This document shows positions 45,268 through 56,832 of a DNA stretch of 64,000 nt, piece after piece. The DNA is from Spectribacter acetivorans (GTDB lineage Bacteria; Pseudomonadota; Gammaproteobacteria; Nevskiales; Salinisphaeraceae). Position 1 is the stretch's first letter. Each line of letters opens with the position of its first letter. Location of the stretch: the NCBI RefSeq assembly GCF_031846305.1, contig NZ_JAVRHY010000002.1:62001-126000 (forward strand), read 5' to 3'. Below the pieces are notes generated by a model. That model worked only from the letters and a program-made list of their open reading frames with translations. It searched no databases and was not told where the DNA came from. The translations under genes and the position numbers were made by a program.

Positions 45268-46296
45268 GTGGCGTTTTCACTCCGCGACATCGCCGATCGT
45301 TTCGGGCTGACCCTGCAGGGTGACGGGGCGGGCTTGATCGAGGGTGTCTGTTCGCTGCAGCCGGGTATGCCGGGGCGGCTGAGTTTTCTCGCCGATCCCA
45401 AGCAGGACGGTTTTCTGGCACAAACGGTCGCGGGGGCGGTGATCCTGGCGCCCGATATGGCTGACCGCTGCCCGGCGCCGGCGCTGATCGCCGACAATCC
45501 GCAGCTGGCTTATGCCCGGGTTGCGGCGCTGTTTTTGCCGCCACCGCCAGCCGCCGGCGTGCATCCGTCCGCGATCATCGACCCTGCCGCGCAGGTAGAT
45601 GAGGGGGCTGCCGTCGGCCCGCGCGTCGTGATCGAGGCGGGTGTCAGCGTTGCCACGGGTACCGTGCTTTCGCCCGGTTGCGTTCTGGAAGCGGGCTGCA
45701 AGGTCGGGCCGGATTGCCGCATCGGCGCCAATGCCGTGCTGGGCCGGGACGTGCGCCTGGGTGCCCGCGTGAGGGTCGAGGCCGGAGCGGTGATCGGCGG
45801 CCGCGGATTCGGGCTGGCTCGTGACCGGGATGGCTGGGTAGAGATTCCCCAGCTGGGCGGCGTGCGCCTTGAGGATGACGTGGAAGTCGGTGCAGGCTGC
45901 ACCATCGATCGAGGCACCATCGGCGATACGCTGCTCGAGCGGGGCGTCAAACTGGACGACCAGGTGCACATTGCGCACAACTGCCGCATCGGCGCCCTGA
46001 CGGTGATCGCCGGCTGCACAGGCGTTGCCGGGAGCACGCAGATTGGCGCCCGCTGTATGATTGGGGGCGGTGTGGGTATCGGCGATCATCTGCGCATCGT
46101 TGATGACGTGATACTGACCGGCGCCACGCAGGTGCCGTCGGACATCACGGAGCCGGGGGTTTATTCCTCCACGCTCAAGGCGATGCCGGCCGGGGACTGG
46201 CGTCGGCGGCTGGCATTGATCCGCAAGCTGGACCGCCTGGAACAGCGCCTGCGGGCGCTGGAAAAACCGGATAACGACAAGGGAGACAGGGCTTGA
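45268..46296 (+). CDS. lpxD: UDP-3-O-(3-hydroxyacyl)glucosamine N-acyltransferase
   Basis: The third step of lipid A synthesis: adds the N-linked hydroxyacyl chain. The 342 residues have an N-terminal uridine-binding domain (to about 100), a left-handed beta-helix of hexapeptide repeats, and the catalytic His in DDQVHIAHNC (about 233-238), plus GVAGSTQIG. GTG start at 45268, 17 bp after skp. Its TGA overlaps the fabZ start as TTGA. Confidence 0.95.
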   Translation: MAFSLRDIADRFGLTLQGDGAGLIEGVCSLQPGMPGRLSFLADPKQDGFLAQTVAGAVILAPDMADRCPAPALIADNPQLAYARVAALFLPPPPAAGVHPSAIIDPAAQVDEGAAVGPRVVIEAGVSVATGTVLSPGCVLEAGCKVGPDCRIGANAVLGRDVRLGARVRVEAGAVIGGRGFGLARDRDGWVEIPQLGGVRLEDDVEVGAGCTIDRGTIGDTLLERGVKLDDQVHIAHNCRIGALTVIAGCTGVAGSTQIGARCMIGGGVGIGDHLRIVDDVILTGATQVPSDITEPGVYSSTLKAMPAGDWRRRLALIRKLDRLEQRLRALEKPDNDKGDRA

Positions 46297-46760
46297 ACCA
46301 CCGCGACGACATCATCGGGATTCTGCGGCAGATACCGCACCGGTTTCCCTTTCTTCTGGTTGATCGGGTGCTGGAGTGTATTCCGGGCGAGCGCATCACG
46401 GCGCTGAAGAACGTCTCGATGAATGAACCCTTCTTCCCGGGGCATTTCCCCGACCAGCCGGTGATGCCGGGGGTACTGATCCTGGAAGCCCTGGCCCAGG
46501 CCGGGCTGTTGCTGGGAATGCGCACCGCCAATACTCGCGACGAGGGCACGCTGGTGTACTTCGCCGGCATCGACAAAGCGCGATTCAAGCGCCAGGTCAT
46601 GCCCGGGGATCAACTGCGGCTGGAAGTGCAGATCATCTCGGCCAAGCGCCGGCTGTGGAAATTCCGCGGCGAAGCCTGGGTGGAAGACAAGCTGGCATGC
46701 GCGGCGGACCTGATGGCCACGCCCGCGCGCCCCAACGGAGACAGCGATGCCGGTGATTGA
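46293..46760 (+). CDS. fabZ: 3-hydroxyacyl-ACP dehydratase
   Basis: Dehydrates 3-hydroxyacyl-ACP in fatty acid elongation and competes with LpxA for substrate. The hotdog-fold protein of 155 residues has PHRFPFLLVDRV, the catalytic His in FPGHFPDQPVMPGVLILEALAQ (about H50) and Glu in the same helix (about E64). The start is a TTG at 46293 inside the lpxD stop; no ATG is near. It overlaps lpxA by 14 bp. Confidence 0.95.
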   Translation: MNHRDDIIGILRQIPHRFPFLLVDRVLECIPGERITALKNVSMNEPFFPGHFPDQPVMPGVLILEALAQAGLLLGMRTANTRDEGTLVYFAGIDKARFKRQVMPGDQLRLEVQIISAKRRLWKFRGEAWVEDKLACAADLMATPARPNGDSDAGD

Positions 46761-47523
46761 CCCCAGCGCCAGGGTCGATCCGGGGGCGCAGCTGGCAGAC
46801 GACGTGGAGGTCGGCGCGTTCAGCGTGATCGGGCCGGACGTCGAGATCGGAGCCGGAACGCGCATCGGCCCGCATGTGGTGATCAGCGGCCACACCCGCA
46901 TCGGCCGCGACAACCGGATCTTCCAGTTCTGCTCGGTAGGCGAGGAGCCCCAGCACCGCGGCTACAAGGGCGAGCCCACCCGCGTCGACATCGGCGACGG
47001 CAACACCATTCGCGAGTTCTGCAGTATCCACCGGGGCACGCTCTTCGACGAAGGCGTCACCCGCATCGGCAATCACAATCTGCTGATGGCCTACGTCCAC
47101 ATCGCCCATGACTGCGTGCTGGGCGACGGGATCACCATGGCCAATGGTGCCAGTCTCGCGGGCCACGTGAACCTGGCCGACCACTGCATTCTTGCCGGCT
47201 TCGCGATGGTCCACCAGTTCACCCAGGTGGGCACGCTGGCCTATCTCGGCTACAGCACCGGAGTGACCCGCGACGTACCCGCCTTCGTGCGCTGCTCCGG
47301 CTACACCGCCCAGCCCCATGGCATCAATTCCGTGGGCATGCGGCGGCGTGGCTACACCGAGGAAGACGTGCGGTCGGTCAAGCAGGCTTATCGCACGGTC
47401 TATCGTGCCAAGCTGCTGTTCGACACCGCCCGCGAAACGCTCGCGCCGCTGGCCGAGGCCAATCCCGCGGCGGATATCTTCCTGGCGTCACTGAACCGCT
47501 CCAAACGCGGCATTATCCGGTAG
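46747..47523 (+). CDS. lpxA: UDP-N-acetylglucosamine acyltransferase
   Basis: The first, reversible step of lipid A synthesis. The 258 residues are mostly hexapeptide beta-helix, with the catalytic His in LLMAYVHIAHDCVLG (about 117-121) and family motifs FCSVGEEPQHRGYKGE and GFAMVHQFTQVG, then a helical C-terminal domain. Acyl length cannot be told from what I see. Overlaps fabZ and is 5 bp from lpxB. Confidence 0.96.
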   Translation: MPVIDPSARVDPGAQLADDVEVGAFSVIGPDVEIGAGTRIGPHVVISGHTRIGRDNRIFQFCSVGEEPQHRGYKGEPTRVDIGDGNTIREFCSIHRGTLFDEGVTRIGNHNLLMAYVHIAHDCVLGDGITMANGASLAGHVNLADHCILAGFAMVHQFTQVGTLAYLGYSTGVTRDVPAFVRCSGYTAQPHGINSVGMRRRGYTEEDVRSVKQAYRTVYRAKLLFDTARETLAPLAEANPAADIFLASLNRSKRGIIR

Positions 47524-47528
47524 CAGCC

Positions 47529-48707
47529 ATGCACGATGCCGGCCCGCGGATCGCTGTCGTGGCGGGCGAGCTTTCGGGTGATACGCTCGGGGGCGGCCTC
47601 CTCGAGGCACTCAAGGCCCGTTATCCCGACGCCCGGTTTCTCGGGGTGCCCGGTCCGGCCATGGCCGACGCCGGTTGCGAGGCGCTGGCTAGTATCGATG
47701 ATCTGTCCCTGTTCGGCCTTGGCGAAGTGCTGCGGGAGATCCCCCGGCTGATCCGCCTGCGCCGCCATCTGATCGAGCGCATCACGGCCTGGCGGCCGGA
47801 TGTGTTCATCGGCATCGATGCACCCTCGTTCAACACCGGCCTCGAGCGCCGGCTCCGGCTGGCGGGCATCCCGACCGTCCACTATGTCTGCCCCACAGCC
47901 TGGGCCTGGCGGGAACGGCGGGTCTATCACCTGCGCGAGGCCGCCGACATGATGCTGTCGATCTTCCCGTTCGAGGAAGCCTTCTTCCGGCGGCATCACG
48001 TGCCGGTTCGCTTCGTCGGCCATCCGCTGGCCGATGAACTGCCTCTGCATCCTGATGCGGATAGCGCCCGGCGTGCCCTGGGGCTGGCGTTGGATGCCAC
48101 CTGGGTGGGCCTTCTGCCGGGCAGCCGCAATGCGGAAGTCGATCGTCTCGGGCCGCGCTTTCTGGCCACCGCACGCTGGCTGCATGCACGCCTGCCCGGG
48201 ATTCGATTCGTGATTCCGGTGGCCAAGCCGTCGCTGCGCGAGAAGCTTGAAACCCAGTGCCGGGACCTGGCGCCGGAACTGGCCATCACGCTGATCGACG
48301 GCCGGGCGCGGGAGGTAATGCGAGCCGCCAGCGTGGTGCTGACCGCCTCGGGTACGGCCACCCTCGAAGCGCTGCTGGCCAAGACCCCGATGGTGGTGGC
48401 CTACGCGGTGTCGCCGATCAGCTACCACATCGCCAAGACCCTGGATCTGATCAAGGTGCCCTGGGTGAGCATGCCCAATCTGCTCGCCGACCGGATGCTG
48501 GTGCCCGAAGTGCTGCAGAACGAGGCACGGCCGGAGGTGCTCGGGCCCTGGCTGTACCGCCTGCTCACCTCGGAGGACGCGCGTACTGAGCAGATCGAGG
48601 CGTTCGAGAGTCTGCACGAGCAGCTGCGCCGCGGCGCCAGCCAGGGTGCCGCCCGGGCCGTGGCCGAAATCATCGAATCGCCGCCGTGGCACGCACAGCC
48701 GGCGTAG
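47529..48707 (+). CDS. lpxB: Lipid-A-disaccharide synthase
   Basis: A GT19 glycosyltransferase joining UDP-diacylglucosamine and lipid X. The 392 residues begin RIAVVAGELSGDTLGGGLL and include FIGIDAPSFNTGLER, VHYVCPTAWAWRERRV, LLPGSRNAEVDRL and ASGTATLEALLAKTPMVVAY, all diagnostic. It overlaps rnhB by 22 bp. Confidence 0.96.
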   Translation: MHDAGPRIAVVAGELSGDTLGGGLLEALKARYPDARFLGVPGPAMADAGCEALASIDDLSLFGLGEVLREIPRLIRLRRHLIERITAWRPDVFIGIDAPSFNTGLERRLRLAGIPTVHYVCPTAWAWRERRVYHLREAADMMLSIFPFEEAFFRRHHVPVRFVGHPLADELPLHPDADSARRALGLALDATWVGLLPGSRNAEVDRLGPRFLATARWLHARLPGIRFVIPVAKPSLREKLETQCRDLAPELAITLIDGRAREVMRAASVVLTASGTATLEALLAKTPMVVAYAVSPISYHIAKTLDLIKVPWVSMPNLLADRMLVPEVLQNEARPEVLGPWLYRLLTSEDARTEQIEAFESLHEQLRRGASQGAARAVAEIIESPPWHAQPA

Positions 48708-49282
48708 ATGAAGCCGGCCGCGGTCCGCTGGCCGGGCCGGTGGTGGCGGCCGCCGTGATCCTGCCGGAGGGCGAGTTCAGCGGCCTGGCGGACTCCAAGA
48801 CCCTGAGCGAAACCGCCCGCCGCCGGCTGGCCGGGGAAATTCGCGCCCGCGCCGTGGCCTGGGGGCTGGCCGTGGTGTCGCCCGCGGACATCGATCATTT
48901 CAACATTCTCGAGGCCACCATGCGGGGCATGCAGCAGGCGGTGGCCCGGCTGGCGCCGCAGCCAGAGCTGGTGCTGGTGGATGGCAACCGTTGTCCGTCG
49001 CTGGCTATGCCGGCGCGCGCGATTGTCGGCGGCGATGCCACGGAACCGGCCATCAGCGCGGCATCGATTCTCGCCAAGGTGGCCCGCGATCAGCTCATGG
49101 TGGCGCTCGATCAGACCCACCCGGGCTACGGATTCGCGCAACACAAGGGGTATCCCACCGCAGCACATCGGGCGGCGCTCGAGCGGCTCGGCCCCTGCAT
49201 CGCACACCGGCAAAGCTTTGCGCCGGTACGCCGGGCCATGGCCGCGCGGGCGGCGCTGACCGGGGACGAGACGCTGCGTTAA
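48686..49282 (+). CDS. rnhB: Ribonuclease HII
   Basis: Removes ribonucleotides and RNA from RNA-DNA hybrids. The 198 residues have the catalytic Asp/Glu pair in AGVDEAGRGPLAGPVVAAAV, then Asp in LVLVDGN and the GGDATEPAISAASILAKVARD and HPGYGFAQHKGYPT motifs. GTG start within the end of lpxB. Standard place between lpxB and dnaE. Confidence 0.95.
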   Translation: MARTAGVDEAGRGPLAGPVVAAAVILPEGEFSGLADSKTLSETARRRLAGEIRARAVAWGLAVVSPADIDHFNILEATMRGMQQAVARLAPQPELVLVDGNRCPSLAMPARAIVGGDATEPAISAASILAKVARDQLMVALDQTHPGYGFAQHKGYPTAAHRAALERLGPCIAHRQSFAPVRRAMAARAALTGDETLR

Positions 49283-49292
49283 CATCCGGCCC

Positions 49293-52200
49293 ATGCCGGC
49301 CGAATTCGTCCATCTGCGACTGCACACCGAATACTCGCTATCGGACGGGCTGGTGCGGATCAAGCCGCTGCTGGAGGCCGCGCGCAACGCCGACATGCCG
49401 GCGGTGGCGATCACCGACAACGCCAACCTGTTCGGCATGGTGAAGTTCTACCGCGCGGCCCTGGCCGCCGGCATCAAGCCGATCATCGGGGCCGACCTGT
49501 GGCTGCGTGAGCGCGCCGACGAGGCCCCGGCCCGGGCCACGCTGCTGTGCCAGGACGGCCGCGGCTACCGCAATCTCTGTGAAATCCTCACCCACACTTA
49601 TCTGCATGGGCAGCAGCGGGGACAGGCCATCACCCATCCGGACTGGCTGGATGGCCGTACCGACGGGCTGATCGCCCTGTCCGGTGCCGATCACGGTGAG
49701 ATCGGCCGGCTGCTCGCGGCCGGCAAGCCGGAACTGGCGCAAGCGGCTGCCAGACGCTGGCAGGCGCGTTTCCCCGACCGTTTCTACCTCGAGCTGACCC
49801 GTACCGGCCGGGCGGGCGAGGAAGCCAGCGTGGCCGCCAGCCTGGAACTGGGGCTGGCGCAGGATATCCCGGTGGTGGCCACCAACGACGTGCGCTTCCT
49901 TGATGGCGACGACTTCGAGGCCCACGAGGCCCGAGTGTGCATCCATCAGGGGACCACGCTGGCCGACCCCCGCCGAACCCGTCACTACACCGCCGAGCAG
50001 TACCTGAAGACGGCCGAGGAAATGGCCGCGGCCTTTTCCGATCTGCCCGAGGCCCTGACCAACACGGTGGAGGTGGCCCGGCGCTGCAACCTGACGCTGT
50101 CGCTGGGGGAGAATTTCCTGCCGGATTTCCCGGTCCCCGAGGGGCATACCGCGGCGTCCCACCTGCGTTCGGAATCGGAAGCCGGTCTGGTCGAGCGGAT
50201 GGCGGACCTGTTCCCGGACGCCGATGCCCGCAGCGCGGCCGAGCCGGGTTACCGAAAGCGGCTGGATCACGAACTCGACGTGATCGAGTCGATGGGCTTT
50301 CCCGGTTACTTCCTGATCGTGGCGGATTTCATCGCCTGGGCCCGTGCCAATGCGGTGCCGGTGGGGCCGGGGCGCGGCTCCGGCGCCGGCTCGCTGGTGG
50401 CCTATGCGCTCGGTATTACCGACCTTGATCCATTGAGTTACGACCTCCTGTTCGAGCGGTTTCTAAATCCCGAACGAGTGTCCATGCCGGATTTCGATAT
50501 CGATTTCTGCATGGACGGCCGCGACCGGGTCATCGAGTACGTGGCCCAGCGCTACGGCGAGGACCGGGTCTCCCAGATCATCACCTACGGCACCATGGCC
50601 GCCCGCGCGGTGGTACGCGACGTGGGGCGGGTGCTGGGGCATCCCTACGGCTATGTCGACCGCATCGCCAAGCAGGTGCCCTTTGCCGTGGACATGACCC
50701 TGGAGCGGGCGCTGGGCGAGTCCGACGAGCTGCGCGAGGGCTACGACAACGACGACGAGGTCCGCTACCTGATCGATCTGTGTCTCAAGCTCGAGGGGCT
50801 AACCCGCAATCCCGGCAAGCACGCCGGCGGGGTGGTGATCGCCCCCAGCGACCTGATCGATTTCACCCCGCTGTACTGCGAACCCAACGGCGGCAACCGG
50901 GTGACCCAGTTCGACAAGGACGATGTCGAGGCGGTGGGTCTGGTCAAGTTCGATTTTCTCGGCCTACGCACGCTCACCATCATCGACCGCGCGGTGGCGA
51001 TCGCGAATCGGCGCCTCGAGGCCCAGGGCGGCGAGGCCATCGATATCCGCCACGTGCCGATGCACGACGCGCCCACCTACAAGCTGCTCAAGTCCGGTCA
51101 TACCACCGCGGTGTTCCAGCTGGAATCCGCCGGCATGCGGCGGCTGATCAAGCGCCTGCTGCCCGATCAGTTCGAGGACATCGTGGCGCTGGTGGCCCTC
51201 TACCGGCCGGGGCCGCTGGAATCTGGGATGGTGGAGGATTTCATCATCCGCAAGCACGGGCGGGCCAAGATCCAGTACCCGCACCCCCGGCTGGAAGCGG
51301 TGCTCGAGCCCACCTACGGCGTGATCCTGTACCAGGAGCAGGTGATGCAGATCGCCCGCGAGCTGGCCGGCTACAGCCTGGGTGGCGCGGATCTTCTGCG
51401 CCGGGCGATGGGCAAGAAAAAGCCCGAGGAAATGGCCAAGCAGCGGGCGGTGTTCGTCGAAGGTGCCGAAGCCCAGGGCGTGGCCGGCGACACCGCCGCT
51501 TACATCTTCGACCTGATCGAGAAGTTTGCCGGCTACGGCTTCAACAAGTCGCACTCGGCGGCCTACGCGCTGGTGTCCTACCAGACCGCCTGGCTCAAGA
51601 CCCATTACCCGGCCGCGTTCATGTGCGCGGTGCTGTCCGCCGACATGGATCACACCGACAAGGTGGTGACCCTGATCGACGAGTGCCAGCGCATGGACAT
51701 CGAGGTGCTGGGCCCGGACGTGAATGCCTCGGCCTACGATTTCTCGGTGGTCGACGACGGCACCATCCGCTACGGTCTGGGGGCGATCAAGGGTGTCGGG
51801 CGCGGCGCGATCGAGGCCATGATCGGCCAGCGCGAAGCGGGCGGCACCTTCGCCGATCTGCACGATTTCTGTCGCCGCATCGACACCGGCAAACTCAATC
51901 GACGCACGCTCGAGGCCCTGATCCGCGCCGGCGCGCTGGACCCGCTGGGCCCCAACCGCGCGAGCCTGATGGCCGGGCTGGGCGATGCCCTGGCCGCGGC
52001 GGTGCAACACCGCAGTGCCGCCACCGTGGGCCAGAACGACATGTTCGGTCTGGACGCGGGCCCCGACGAGGCCGCCGGCCCGGGTCTGGCTACATTGCCG
52101 GAGTGGCCGGAAGAAGAGCGCCTCAAGGCCGAGCGCGACACCCTGGGCTTGTACCTGACCGGCCATCCCATCAACGCCTGGGAACACGAGCTGCGGCATT

Positions 52201-52784
52201 TCACCAGCGGCCGCATCAGCGACCTGGTGGGCGATGGCGAACGGCCCAGCGAACGCAACGGCCGGCGCGAGGTCGTCATCGCCGGGCTGGTGGTGGAGCT
52301 GCGTCGCGTGCGCCGTGCCCGGCGGCTGATCATCACCCTGGATGACCGCAGCGGCCGCATCGAATGCCCGCTGTTCGAGGAGAAGGCCGCCCGCTTCGAG
52401 CACCTGCTGGCGCAGGATCAGTTGCTGGTGGTGCGGGGTCAGTTGCAGTGGGATGATTACACCGAGGCCTACCGCGTCCAGCCCGACGAGATCATGGATG
52501 TGGACGCCGCCCGGGAACGCTTTGCCAGCCGCTTGCTGTTACAGTTGTCGGCGTCGTCGTCGCCGGACCTGCAGCAACTGGTGGGCTGTCTCGACCGGTA
52601 TGGCGCGGAGGGCGGATGCCGGATCGTCGTGCGGTACGAGAACGCCGTAGGTCGGGGGGTTCTGACCATTCCGGACCGGCGCGTCCGGGCCTGCGAAGCT
52701 CTGTTACAGGACCTGCGCGGCCTGCTCGGGCCGGAGTCGGTGGATATCCGCTACCGCCGCCGCGGCGACGCATCCGCCGCCTGA
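49293..52784 (+). CDS. dnaE: DNA polymerase III alpha subunit
   Basis: The replicative polymerase catalytic subunit (C family), 1163 residues. The N-terminal PHP domain begins FVHLRLHTEYSLSDGLV; the polymerase active site has PDFDIDFCMDGRDRV (about 398-412, two catalytic Asp) and the third Asp in GLVKFDFLGLRTL (about 552). Tandem HhH, an OB fold (REVVIAGLVVELRRV) and a tau-binding tail follow. The length matches E. coli. The ATG is 10 bp after rnhB. Confidence 0.97.
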   Translation: MPAEFVHLRLHTEYSLSDGLVRIKPLLEAARNADMPAVAITDNANLFGMVKFYRAALAAGIKPIIGADLWLRERADEAPARATLLCQDGRGYRNLCEILTHTYLHGQQRGQAITHPDWLDGRTDGLIALSGADHGEIGRLLAAGKPELAQAAARRWQARFPDRFYLELTRTGRAGEEASVAASLELGLAQDIPVVATNDVRFLDGDDFEAHEARVCIHQGTTLADPRRTRHYTAEQYLKTAEEMAAAFSDLPEALTNTVEVARRCNLTLSLGENFLPDFPVPEGHTAASHLRSESEAGLVERMADLFPDADARSAAEPGYRKRLDHELDVIESMGFPGYFLIVADFIAWARANAVPVGPGRGSGAGSLVAYALGITDLDPLSYDLLFERFLNPERVSMPDFDIDFCMDGRDRVIEYVAQRYGEDRVSQIITYGTMAARAVVRDVGRVLGHPYGYVDRIAKQVPFAVDMTLERALGESDELREGYDNDDEVRYLIDLCLKLEGLTRNPGKHAGGVVIAPSDLIDFTPLYCEPNGGNRVTQFDKDDVEAVGLVKFDFLGLRTLTIIDRAVAIANRRLEAQGGEAIDIRHVPMHDAPTYKLLKSGHTTAVFQLESAGMRRLIKRLLPDQFEDIVALVALYRPGPLESGMVEDFIIRKHGRAKIQYPHPRLEAVLEPTYGVILYQEQVMQIARELAGYSLGGADLLRRAMGKKKPEEMAKQRAVFVEGAEAQGVAGDTAAYIFDLIEKFAGYGFNKSHSAAYALVSYQTAWLKTHYPAAFMCAVLSADMDHTDKVVTLIDECQRMDIEVLGPDVNASAYDFSVVDDGTIRYGLGAIKGVGRGAIEAMIGQREAGGTFADLHDFCRRIDTGKLNRRTLEALIRAGALDPLGPNRASLMAGLGDALAAAVQHRSAATVGQNDMFGLDAGPDEAAGPGLATLPEWPEEERLKAERDTLGLYLTGHPINAWEHELRHFTSGRISDLVGDGERPSERNGRREVVIAGLVVELRRVRRARRLIITLDDRSGRIECPLFEEKAARFEHLLAQDQLLVVRGQLQWDDYTEAYRVQPDEIMDVDAARERFASRLLLQLSASSSPDLQQLVGCLDRYGAEGGCRIVVRYENAVGRGVLTIPDRRVRACEALLQDLRGLLGPESVDIRYRRRGDASAA

Positions 52785-52814
52785 CGGCGATCGATCAGAA
52801 CAACCGGGAACGGC

Positions 52815-53780
52815 ATGGCAACCAAAGACCTCGAGTATCTGGATTTCGAGAAACCGATTGCGGAACTGCAGGCCAAGATCGAGGAACTGCGGTTCGTGGC
52901 CGACGGCAGCGAGGTCAATCTGAACGAGGAGATCGGCCGCCTCGAAAGCAAGAGCCGCAGTCTCACCGAGGAAATCTTCGGCAAGCTGTCGCCCTGGCAG
53001 ATCACCCAGCTGGCCCGGCACCCGCAGCGGCCCTACACCCGCGACTACATCGACGCGATCTTCAGCGATTTCGAGGAACTGCACGGCGACCGTCATTTCG
53101 CCGATGATCCCGCCATCATCGCCGGCCCGGCGCGCCTGGGTGGGCGGCCGGTGATGGTCATCGGCCACCAGAAGGGCCGTGACACAAAGGAAAAGATCCA
53201 CCGCAACTTCGGCATGCCCAAGCCCGAGGGCTATCGCAAGGCGCTGCGGCTGATGCAGATGGCCGAGCGTTTCCGCATGCCGGTGCTCACCTTCATCGAT
53301 ACGCCCGGCGCCTATCCCGGCATCGGCGCCGAGGAACGCAATCAGAGCGAGGCCATCGCCCGCAACCTGCTGGAAATGTCGCGCCTGCGCACGCCCATCG
53401 TCTGCACCGTGATCGGGGAGGGCGGCTCCGGCGGGGCGCTCGCCATCGGCGTAGGGGATCACGTGGCGATGCTGCAATACAGCGTCTATTCGGTGATTTC
53501 CCCGGAAGGCTGCGCCTCGATTCTCTGGAAAAGCTCGGGCAAGGCCCAGGAGGCCGCCGACGCGATGAAGCTCACCGCCCGAAGCCTGTACGAACACCGG
53601 CTGATCGACGAGATCATCCCCGAGCCGCTGGGCGGCGCCCACCGGGATTTCGACGTCATGGCCAACCGCCTCGGCGAGCGCCTGGACGCGGCGGTCAATC
53701 AGTTGCTGGGCACCGGCGGCACTGACCTGGTCAACGGCCGGCACGAACGCCTGATGCGTTTCGGCGACTTCAAGGCCTGA
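52815..53780 (+). CDS. accA: Acetyl-CoA carboxylase carboxyltransferase alpha subunit
   Basis: Transfers carboxyl from biotin to acetyl-CoA with AccD, the first committed step of fatty acid synthesis. The 321 residues have LDFEKPIAELQAKIEELRF at the start, then ARHPQRPYTRDYIDAIF, FGMPKPEGYRKALRLM, FIDTPGAYPGIGAEERNQSEAIA and the GGSGGALAIGVGD oxyanion region. Length normal. Confidence 0.97.
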   Translation: MATKDLEYLDFEKPIAELQAKIEELRFVADGSEVNLNEEIGRLESKSRSLTEEIFGKLSPWQITQLARHPQRPYTRDYIDAIFSDFEELHGDRHFADDPAIIAGPARLGGRPVMVIGHQKGRDTKEKIHRNFGMPKPEGYRKALRLMQMAERFRMPVLTFIDTPGAYPGIGAEERNQSEAIARNLLEMSRLRTPIVCTVIGEGGSGGALAIGVGDHVAMLQYSVYSVISPEGCASILWKSSGKAQEAADAMKLTARSLYEHRLIDEIIPEPLGGAHRDFDVMANRLGERLDAAVNQLLGTGGTDLVNGRHERLMRFGDFKA

Positions 53781-53793
53781 ACCGGACCCCGCG

Positions 53794-55107
53794 GTGGCGT
53801 CGCCGCGCGAGCGAATCCGGGCCGCCCTGACCGATCTGGTCGACCCGGCCAACGATGGCCACTGGCTGGTGGCATTCAGCGGCGGCGTGGATTCCTCGGT
53901 CCTGCTGCACGAACTCGCCGCCATCGCCCCGGGCCGTGTGCGGGCCGTCCATGTCTGCCACGGCATGCATCCCGATTGCGGACGCTGGGCCGACCACTGC
54001 CGGACGGTCTGCGAAGGGCTGGGGCTGACGCTCGAGCGGCGCGACGTGACGGTGGCGACGGGGCAGGGTGAGAGCCCCGAGGCAGCGGCCCGCGATGCCC
54101 GCTACCGGGCGCTGGCTGTGGCGCTGCAGCCGGATGAACGGCTGGTCACCGCCCATCATGCGGATGATCAGGCCGAGACCTTCCTGCTGCAGGCATTGCG
54201 CGGCAGCGGCGTAGCCGGGCTAGCCGCCATGCCCCAGGCCCCCACGGGTGCGCGACCGGCGCGGCCGTTTCTGAGTCTTACCCGGGCCGATCTTCTGGCC
54301 CGGGCCCGGGAGCTGGGGCTGACCTGGATCGAGGACCCCAGCAATCAGGATGATGCGGTGGACCGCGCCTATCTGCGTGGACGGGTCTGGCCGTCGCTGG
54401 CGGCACGCTGGCCGGCGGCGGCGACATCGCTGTCCCGCGCCGCCGCCAGTGCCGCGGAAGCCCGCCGTCTGCTCGACGAGCTGGCGGCGGCGGATCTGGC
54501 CGGGAGCGCCCGGGGCGAGACCCTCGATGTCGAGGCCCTGCGCCAGCTTGGCGTCGACCGGCAGCGCAACCTGCTGCGGTACTGGCTGCGCGGGCTGGGC
54601 CTCGACTGCCCGGATCAACGCCATCTGGCCCAGATCCGGCAACAGGCGCTGGGGGCCGCGGCCTCGCGTCAGCCTCGAGTGACCTGGCCGGGGACCGAGC
54701 TGCGCCGCTTCAACGGCCGGTTGTTCGCGTTCACCCAGCTATCGCCGGCGCCGGCCGGCTGGCAGGTGGACTGGGATGGCAGTGTTCCGCTGGATCTGCC
54801 GGGCGGCCTGGGGCAGCTCGATGCCGAGGCACCATGCCCGGTCCCGTTGCAGGTGCGATTGCGGCGCGGCGGTGAACGCCTGCGGCTGCCGGGACGCGCC
54901 CATCACGCATCCCTGGGCGAACTCTGCCGGCAGGCGGGCGTCCCGCCGTGGGTGCGCGAGCGGCTGCCGCTGGTGTTTGCCGACGAGCGCCTGGTAGCGG
55001 TGGCCGACTGGCTTGTTGCCGACCCCGCCGAACTGCCGGCTGGCGCCGTTCTGCCGCCGTTGCACTGGTCCACCCGCCTGCCCGGATGGCCGCCCGCAAC
55101 GTTGTGA
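53794..55107 (+). CDS. tilS: tRNA(Ile)-lysidine synthase
   Basis: Modifies C34 of tRNA-Ile(CAU) to lysidine so that it reads AUA. The 437 residues have the PP-loop AFSGGVDSSVLLHEL (about 28-42), HVCHGMHPDCGRWAD, HHADDQAETFLLQALRGSG and the substrate-binding TilS C-terminal domain (LRLRRGGERLRLPG). GTG start at 53794, 13 bp after accA. The next 81 bp to pyrG have no clear feature. Confidence 0.94.
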   Translation: MASPRERIRAALTDLVDPANDGHWLVAFSGGVDSSVLLHELAAIAPGRVRAVHVCHGMHPDCGRWADHCRTVCEGLGLTLERRDVTVATGQGESPEAAARDARYRALAVALQPDERLVTAHHADDQAETFLLQALRGSGVAGLAAMPQAPTGARPARPFLSLTRADLLARARELGLTWIEDPSNQDDAVDRAYLRGRVWPSLAARWPAAATSLSRAAASAAEARRLLDELAAADLAGSARGETLDVEALRQLGVDRQRNLLRYWLRGLGLDCPDQRHLAQIRQQALGAAASRQPRVTWPGTELRRFNGRLFAFTQLSPAPAGWQVDWDGSVPLDLPGGLGQLDAEAPCPVPLQVRLRRGGERLRLPGRAHHASLGELCRQAGVPPWVRERLPLVFADERLVAVADWLVADPAELPAGAVLPPLHWSTRLPGWPPATL

Positions 55108-55188
55108 GCCCGGGGGGATTGGGCTAGCATGCGCGCTGACGCGTTCGCGCCCGTCTAGTCCGCTTACCTTCTCGCTTCCGGGATCCGC

Positions 55189-56828
<1,640 letters not shown>

Positions 56829-56832
<4 letters not shown>
